The notes under the pieces are model-generated. The model searched no databases. It was not told the origin of the DNA and saw nothing but the letters and a program-made list of their open reading frames with translations. Source: VRUE01 sp963725085 (GTDB taxonomy: Bacteria > Actinomycetota > Thermoleophilia > Solirubrobacterales > 70-9). Taken from it: DNA of 64,000 nt. A program made the translations under genes and the position numbers. Numbering within the stretch: position 1 is the first letter of the stretch; each line of letters starts with the position of its first letter. Location of the stretch: positions 372,001-436,000 of the forward strand of contig CAVRXM010000003.1 in the NCBI GenBank assembly GCA_963725085.1, written 5' to 3'. Shown one piece after another: positions 59,203-64,000 of this stretch.

Positions 59203-60327
59203 TCAGGGCTTCCGTGGCGCGGTGCTGATCCCGGCCTTTGACACCGTGCTGCGGCCCGCGTTCGGCGGGCCCTCGAGCTTGAAGGCCTGGGTCACCGTCG
59301 TGAACTTCTTGCCGTCACCCGTGTCGCCCGTGACCCTGAAGTGGTTGGGGATCTTCCATTCGAAGCCTCCGTCGGTCCAGGGCGCCGGGTAGCCCGAGAA
59401 GCTCGCCGTATCGGTCGCGGTGTCCTTGTTATCGGCGCCGATCTGCGTGAACGTGTCGCCGGAGTCGTGGTGCAGGTCGGCCTTCGAGTACTTCGTGAAG
59501 TAGCCGGTGATGGAGCTGGCGTCGCCCGAAACCTCCTTCGCCTCGACGTTGCCGAACGAGACGCTCATCGGGTCATACAGGAACGTCAGCTTCATGCCGG
59601 CACCCTGCGTGCCGGCGCTGAACGTCAGATCGGAGCCCTTCTTCTTGCCCCGGATCCCGGACGGCTCGAGGACCTTCATCGTCTCGGTGACCTTGGCCGT
59701 GCCGACGGTCAGTTCGACGGTCACCGTCGCGGTGCGGTCCGGCGCGGTCCACTCGAACTTCGTGCTGCTGGCACCGGTCTTGGGCTTGCCGTCGCTGGCC
59801 TTCCAGGTGCCGGCCGCGTTCCCGGTGAACGTGACCTTCTCGCCCACGCCGACGTCGGTCCGGGTGTCCGCGGTGCCGTTGGGCGCCGAGAGCTTGGCCT
59901 TGTGCGTGATGGTCGGCGCCGGCGCAGCGGCCGGCGCCTTCGCCGGCGCGGCGGCAGGCGCGTCCTGAGGCTCGGGCGCCGCGGGGGAGGGCTGCGCGGG
60001 GGTTGGGCTCTGGATCGGCGCCGGGGCCTCCGCGGCGGGCGCCTCGACCGCGGGAGCCGCGGCCTGGCCGACGACCAAGCCCTGCGGGGCCGACTGCTTC
60101 TCGCGCTCCTCCTTGCGCTCTTGCTCGGGGGGCGCCGGCTGCGCGGCCTCGGGATCGGGCACCTTGACGCCGAACGGCAGGGCGTGTGCACGGCGTCCGG
60201 CGGCGCGCTGCAGCTCGTGGTCGGCGGCCGGGCGCCAGGTTCGGGCGGCAGCCCCCGGCCGGGCTGATGCACGCGTGCGGGCGGGCACAAGGGCCGCGCG
60301 CTTGGTCTGCAGGGCGTGAGTGCTCAT
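59203..60327 (-). CDS. Pro/Ala-rich protein with Ig-like domains (injection-system-cargo-like)
   Basis: 374 residues from ATG 60327. Residues 1-55 are basic without signal peptide; residues about 55-135 are Ala/Pro/Gln-rich and disordered. Then comes an Ig-like block (TRTDVGVGEKVTFTGNAAGT; KFEWTAPDRTATVTVELTVG) and a C-terminal beta-rich domain (MKLTFLYDPMSVSFGNVEAK; DGGFEWKIPNHFRVTG). Similar Ig-type blocks occur in proteins of extracellular contractile injection loci; I recall this by pattern only. Confidence 0.75.
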   Translation of the reverse strand: MSTHALQTKRAALVPARTRASARPGAAARTWRPAADHELQRAAGRRAHALPFGVKVPDPEAAQPAPPEQERKEEREKQSAPQGLVVGQAAAPAVEAPAAEAPAPIQSPTPAQPSPAAPEPQDAPAAAPAKAPAAAPAPTITHKAKLSAPNGTADTRTDVGVGEKVTFTGNAAGTWKASDGKPKTGASSTKFEWTAPDRTATVTVELTVGTAKVTETMKVLEPSGIRGKKKGSDLTFSAGTQGAGMKLTFLYDPMSVSFGNVEAKEVSGDASSITGYFTKYSKADLHHDSGDTFTQIGADNKDTATDTASFSGYPAPWTDGGFEWKIPNHFRVTGDTGDGKKFTTVTQAFKLEGPPNAGRSTVSKAGISTAPRKP

Positions 60328-60412
60328 GGCGCTTCCGTCCTTTTGCTCGATGCCTTCCAGCCCAACGGCGCCAACGGTAGCACCGGGCCAACGCGCGGTC
60401 CCTGGGTGGCGC

Positions 60413-63007
60413 TCACGGCGCGTTGCGCTCCCGGTCGACCGCCGGCGGTGCGTCCAGCGCGGTGCTAGCGCCCTGGGCCATCGTCTCGGCCACGAGCCAG
60501 ACGCGCGATGCCGGCACCGGGCCCAGCGGAACGATGCGAACCCCGACCGTGAAGCCCTGGAGGCTGCTGTCCCGCACGACAAGGAACTGGCCGAGCACGC
60601 CGTGGATGCGGATCCCCTCGACCGGCGTGGGCGCCCTGTCCACCGGCTTGCCGAGCCGGCGCAGGCTCGCAACCGTCTCGAGCACGTGGATGCTGCGCGC
60701 GTTGCCGACAAAGATCCCGTGGCGGTCGCGGTTGTAGTTGGCGGGCACGAGCCCTCGCACGAGGTTGCGGGCGAGCAATACGCTGTCCGCCGCCTCGCGC
60801 CCGGCCTGTGACGCCTGCGACACGCCGACGTGGATGCCCTGCATGACGCCCTCCACGAGGTTGTCGCGCACCTGCACCGCGCCGACTTGCGCGCCGCCGA
60901 CCACGATGCCCTGGCCGCCGGCGCGCAGCAGCGCGGCCGCTGCGCGCAGGCTGCCGCGCGTCTCCGGCGACAGCGTCTCGAGCCGCCGGCCGGCGCCCAA
61001 CGCGCGCGCCCAGCTCAGCAGCGCCTTCTCGCCACCGCCGGCCTTCCGCACGGCCGCCGCGCTGGTGGAGTTCGCGAAGTCGCGGACGAGCGCGAGCGTT
61101 TCGGCCTCCTCGCGCACGTGCAGGCCGCCGCGCACGCCGGGGAGGCCGACCGCGACGGCGCCCTCGCTCCCCGCGGGGCGCAGCGCTCCCCTGAGCCGCC
61201 GCGCGAGTTCGCGGCCGAAAGCGACGTTCAGCACCTGGTCGTCCGATGGCGCCGGACCCAGCAGCACATGGTTCGCGTCGATCGTCGCATGGCTAGCGTC
61301 AACGACCAGCGCGCCGGTCTGAAGCGCGCCGACCTCGAGTCGGTTGCGCTCGATCCGGATGCGATCGGGGTTGCCACCGCCGTCGCCGTGGCTGCGCACC
61401 GTGACGCAAGTCTGCGCCTTGCCGGTGGAGTCCGGACACGCCAGCACGCAATCCGCCACGACCAGGTCGCGGCAGGCCACGAACGTGAGCGCGCCCTCGA
61501 GCTGCGGCTCGCCTGGCGGAGCACCGGGCGTGCCGCCCTCCGCGCGCAGGTGCCGCACCTCGACCTCGTCGCAGGTGTCGAAGGCCACCGCCGCCTCCCG
61601 CCTGAGGGCGCGCAAGATCGTCGCGGGGCCGGCGCCGTTCAGCACGATCCGCGATCGTTTGGCGATCTGGAGCGGCTGATCGAGCAGGTAAACCCCGGCC
61701 GCGAAGCACAGCTCGCCGCCTCCGGCGGGCAGCGCGTCGGCCGCGGCCTGCAGGTCGTCGCCAGGCTTGACCGACACGGTGCAACAGCCGCGGTCGAGAT
61801 CGATGTCGACGAGCGGCGTGAACCGCGGCCGACAATCGGAGATGACGGTGCGAGCGTCGAGGTCGACCAGCGCCAGGGGCGCGAACGCGTGAAGGATGCC
61901 GTCCGGCTCCGCGTCGGTGCGGTGCTCGATCCCGTCGCCCAGCTCGGAGCGCAACCGGGCGCCCCACCAGTCGCCGGCCTGGTAGTCGCCCGCCGCAGCG
62001 GTGAAGCGGATTCCGAGGTCGTCCCCGCGGTACGCGGCCGTCTCCGCCGACGCCGCGCCGACCACCTCGCCGTCCCATCGCCGGACGGCCAGCCCGACCG
62101 CTGTGCTCGGCGCGCTCACCGCTCGATCGAGCGTCAGCACGTCGCCGCCGGGCGCGCCCGCCACGGCGGTGATGGCGTACAGGGCGCCGTGCGGCGCACG
62201 GTCGGCGCGCCGCGCGAGCCACGAGACCTCGACCAGGTCGCCCACGGCCAGCGCAACCGTGGCGGGCGCCAGCGTGACCGTGTCGCCCGCGATCGAGGCG
62301 ACGGCGATCGCTGCCCCGCCGTCCTCGAACGACCAGGCGAAGCGCGCCGTCGACGCTGTCCCGCCGTCCAGCACCTCCACGCAGAACAGGCCGTCGGGAA
62401 CCTCGGCGAGTGGGTCGCCGGGCGGGTCGCAGGGGTCGGTGGGCGTCACGACGCCAGTGCGGGTGATCGTCAGCTGCCCCGCCGACTCGGCGACTGTCGT
62501 CAGGGCCGCCCAGGCGGCTGCGCAGGCGGTCGCGCTGGTCGGCGCGACGCGGACGCGGTAGCCGATGCGCGTGCGCGCCGCGCTGTCGATCGGCGAGAGC
62601 GCCGGATCGACGAGCTCGAGTGGATCCTCCGCGGGCTGCACGTGCTCCTCGAACACGTCCAGGTAGACGAGCACCGTGCCACCGGCCGGCAGCGCGGCAA
62701 TCTGATCCTGGTCGGTGTAGTCGAACGGCGCGGGTGCGAAGGCCGCGAGCCCGCCGACCCACATCCGCCCCGGCTGCACCGTCAGGTCGAGTCCGCCGGC
62801 GGTCGTGACGCCGATCTTGAAGGCGTCGCTGCCCACCACCACGCCGGCGGCTCCGATCGCGTCGGCGGACAGCTCGCTCGTCGCGCGCGCGGCTGCATCG
62901 AGATTGAGATTCCAGTCGTGATCGAGCAGGATGCGCCCCTCCTGCATACGCGCGCCCGTCCAGCGCTCGTCGCTGCGCAGTGGGACCTTGGTGTAGTCGC
63001 CGTTCAT
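60413..63007 (-). CDS. DUF6519-type protein with right-handed beta-helix (tail-fibre-like)
   Basis: 864 residues from ATG 63007 (GGGAGGA upstream). The N-terminus MNGDYTKVPLRSDERWTGAR, MQEGRILLDHDWNLN matches DUF6519, a domain found in tail-like and contractile-injection loci. Residues about 480-820 form a parallel beta-helix (pectate-lyase-like: RIVLNGAGPATILRALRREA; DLVVADCVLACPDS; GIVVGGAQVGAVQVRDNLVE). A helical block of about 100 residues (ALVRDFANSTSAAAVRKAGG; LSWARALGAGRRLETLSPET) is inserted between helix coils. It could act as a spike or baseplate-attached fibre; that is inference. Confidence 0.85.
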   Translation of the reverse strand: MNGDYTKVPLRSDERWTGARMQEGRILLDHDWNLNLDAAARATSELSADAIGAAGVVVGSDAFKIGVTTAGGLDLTVQPGRMWVGGLAAFAPAPFDYTDQDQIAALPAGGTVLVYLDVFEEHVQPAEDPLELVDPALSPIDSAARTRIGYRVRVAPTSATACAAAWAALTTVAESAGQLTITRTGVVTPTDPCDPPGDPLAEVPDGLFCVEVLDGGTASTARFAWSFEDGGAAIAVASIAGDTVTLAPATVALAVGDLVEVSWLARRADRAPHGALYAITAVAGAPGGDVLTLDRAVSAPSTAVGLAVRRWDGEVVGAASAETAAYRGDDLGIRFTAAAGDYQAGDWWGARLRSELGDGIEHRTDAEPDGILHAFAPLALVDLDARTVISDCRPRFTPLVDIDLDRGCCTVSVKPGDDLQAAADALPAGGGELCFAAGVYLLDQPLQIAKRSRIVLNGAGPATILRALRREAAVAFDTCDEVEVRHLRAEGGTPGAPPGEPQLEGALTFVACRDLVVADCVLACPDSTGKAQTCVTVRSHGDGGGNPDRIRIERNRLEVGALQTGALVVDASHATIDANHVLLGPAPSDDQVLNVAFGRELARRLRGALRPAGSEGAVAVGLPGVRGGLHVREEAETLALVRDFANSTSAAAVRKAGGGEKALLSWARALGAGRRLETLSPETRGSLRAAAALLRAGGQGIVVGGAQVGAVQVRDNLVEGVMQGIHVGVSQASQAGREAADSVLLARNLVRGLVPANYNRDRHGIFVGNARSIHVLETVASLRRLGKPVDRAPTPVEGIRIHGVLGQFLVVRDSSLQGFTVGVRIVPLGPVPASRVWLVAETMAQGASTALDAPPAVDRERNAP

Positions 63008-63008
63008 C

Positions 63009-64000
63009 TCATTCCTCCCAGGGGGCGAGCGCCAGGCCCGGTCGGACGCCGAGCGGCACGAATTCGTGGACGCGGCGGCGCAGCCGCTGCAGCCGCGCCG
63101 CCCTGTGCAGGTGGTGCTGGGCGCCGACCTCGCCGCCCTCGCTGGCCGCCTCCAGCAGTGGCTGGCGCCGGTCGAGGTCGAGCGCGTAGTAGCCGGCGGC
63201 CTCGAAGCCAACCGACACGAAGGTCGGGTCGGGGAACGGCCCGCAGCGGTACGCGACGGGATGCGACGGTGGCGTCGTGAGGTCGGGACCGAGGAAGCAG
63301 TGGCGCAGACAGCCCTCCTGCTGCTCGACCACGTCGATGCCACCGGCGAACAGGCAGTCAACCGCGTCGGCTGCCTCCGCGCGCACCGCGCCGACGAAGG
63401 TCACGCCGTCGGCCTGGAGGGTGGGCGCGAAACCGCTGCGCGCGCCAACTGCATCGCTTGGCGTGCCGCCGGGATCGTCCCCGCAGGAGCGCAGGCGCGC
63501 GCCGGTCCCGTCAACCACGCAGTCGGTCAGCACGACAGGGAAGGCTCCGAGATCGGCGCGGATCGCGCCCATCACGCAGCGCCGCGCCGAAAGCGTCAGC
63601 GCCCAAGCGCCGGGCTCGACGCGAAGCTGGTTGCCGTCGAGCGGCGACAGCGTGAGGTCGACGAGCTCCACGCCGTCGAGGCGCGCGCCCAGCGTGAGGC
63701 TCCCGGCCAAGGCGAAGCCCGCGAGGGTGAGGCACGCACCCTCGAGGTCGAGGTCAAGCGACCCGTCGACCGTCGGCGTCATCCCACGCGGCGCGACCAC
63801 CCGCCAGCGCTTGAGCGTCGGGGTGAAGCTCTGCGCCGCCGGGGCGGCCAGCCGGTCCGAGGTCTCGATCCGGATCTCGACGTCGGGCCGCCCGGGCTCG
63901 GAGGCGTCGGGGTCCATACCCGCGCTGAGCTGCTCGCCGCGGGCGAACGCGTCGTCCAGCGTGTGCACGATCCGCCCACCCGCGGGGAGTGCCGGGTTGA
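63009..64000 (-). CDS. beta-helix-like protein of the tail-like cluster (5' end beyond window)
   Basis: The frame is open to the right edge, so the start is not in the window; about 330 residues are seen. It is beta-rich with repeated short strands (GACLTLAGFALAGSLTLGAR; GIDVVEQQEGCLRHCFLG), then a basic helical end with RLRRRVHEFVPLGVRPGLAL. No signal peptide can be judged. Its stop lies one base before the DUF6519 ATG, so the two are coupled. Confidence 0.8.
   Translation of the reverse strand, partial: NPALPAGGRIVHTLDDAFARGEQLSAGMDPDASEPGRPDVEIRIETSDRLAAPAAQSFTPTLKRWRVVAPRGMTPTVDGSLDLDLEGACLTLAGFALAGSLTLGARLDGVELVDLTLSPLDGNQLRVEPGAWALTLSARRCVMGAIRADLGAFPVVLTDCVVDGTGARLRSCGDDPGGTPSDAVGARSGFAPTLQADGVTFVGAVRAEAADAVDCLFAGGIDVVEQQEGCLRHCFLGPDLTTPPSHPVAYRCGPFPDPTFVSVGFEAAGYYALDLDRRQPLLEAASEGGEVGAQHHLHRAARLQRLRRRVHEFVPLGVRPGLALAPWEE

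Noticed and set aside
60830..63280. 816-codon plus-strand frame opposite the DUF6519 protein
   Set aside because: Arg/Asp/Gly-rich with no domain pattern; the opposite strand has a recognisable DUF6519 start, a ribosome-binding site and a beta-helix.

Overview
The window is high-G+C DNA from an actinobacterium-like genome. A Thermoleophilia / Solirubrobacterales-type organism is the best guess. This is an inference from the aa3-oxidase cluster layout, an actinobacterial mIHF-like protein, a SARP regulator, a PspC/LiaF-type stress operon, a secreted protein with a short collagen-like tract and a DUF6519 tail-fibre-like protein. No rRNA gene or complete tRNA gene is visible.

Left part (1-36.5 kb), mostly core-like genes in tight operons. 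1-2.3 kb: the end of a DHA2-type exporter, a small membrane protein and an ECF41-type sigma factor. 2.3-8.0 kb (minus strand): an aa3-type cytochrome c oxidase operon with an upstream cupredoxin, subunits II, I and III, the assembly factor CtaG, a 44-residue membrane protein and a SCO1 copper chaperone. A TlpA-like thioredoxin diverges from it. 9-14.4 kb: flavin oxidoreductases, a VOC protein and a universal stress protein. 14.6-23.4 kb (minus strand): a seven-gene operon of uncharacterised function (START-like protein, phasin-like helical protein, two helical/beta proteins, a class III cyclase-ATPase-TPR protein, a carotenoid-desaturase-like flavoprotein and a polyprenyl diphosphate synthase). 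23.6-30.9 kb: dodecin, hydrolase, SRPBCC and acyltransferase genes, decayed genes, and an aminotransferase paired with a kinase-like protein. 31.3-36.5 kb: mIHF, a COG4280-type membrane protein and a PspC / histidine kinase / response regulator operon.

Middle part (36.5-57.5 kb), accessory and scarred. It holds 3' halves of tRNA-Arg and tRNA-Pro genes, GGTACC pairs, an IS481-type insertion sequence, the C-terminal fragment of a large serine recombinase, and fragments of GntR, GH15 and RraA genes. It also holds an adhE-like gene broken by about six frameshifts. Intact passengers include a SAM methyltransferase, an SDR, a GFA protein, pdxH, and NYN and DUF2188 proteins.

Right part (57.5-64 kb, minus strand): a SARP-type regulator followed upstream by genes that resemble the accessory/fibre end of a contractile-injection or tail-like locus: a small beta-sandwich protein, a Pro/Ala-rich Ig-like protein, a DUF6519 plus beta-helix protein and a further beta-helix-like protein cut by the window edge.

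The most unusual feature is a dispersed intergenic repeat of about 34 bp, with 14 copies found by eye between 14.5 and 57.1 kb. It often sits beside a terminator-like hairpin and can itself fold. Its layout matches that of the genuine tRNA 3'-half scars in the window, and one copy is fused in frame to the serine recombinase C-terminus. A second, about 80-bp repeat has three copies.
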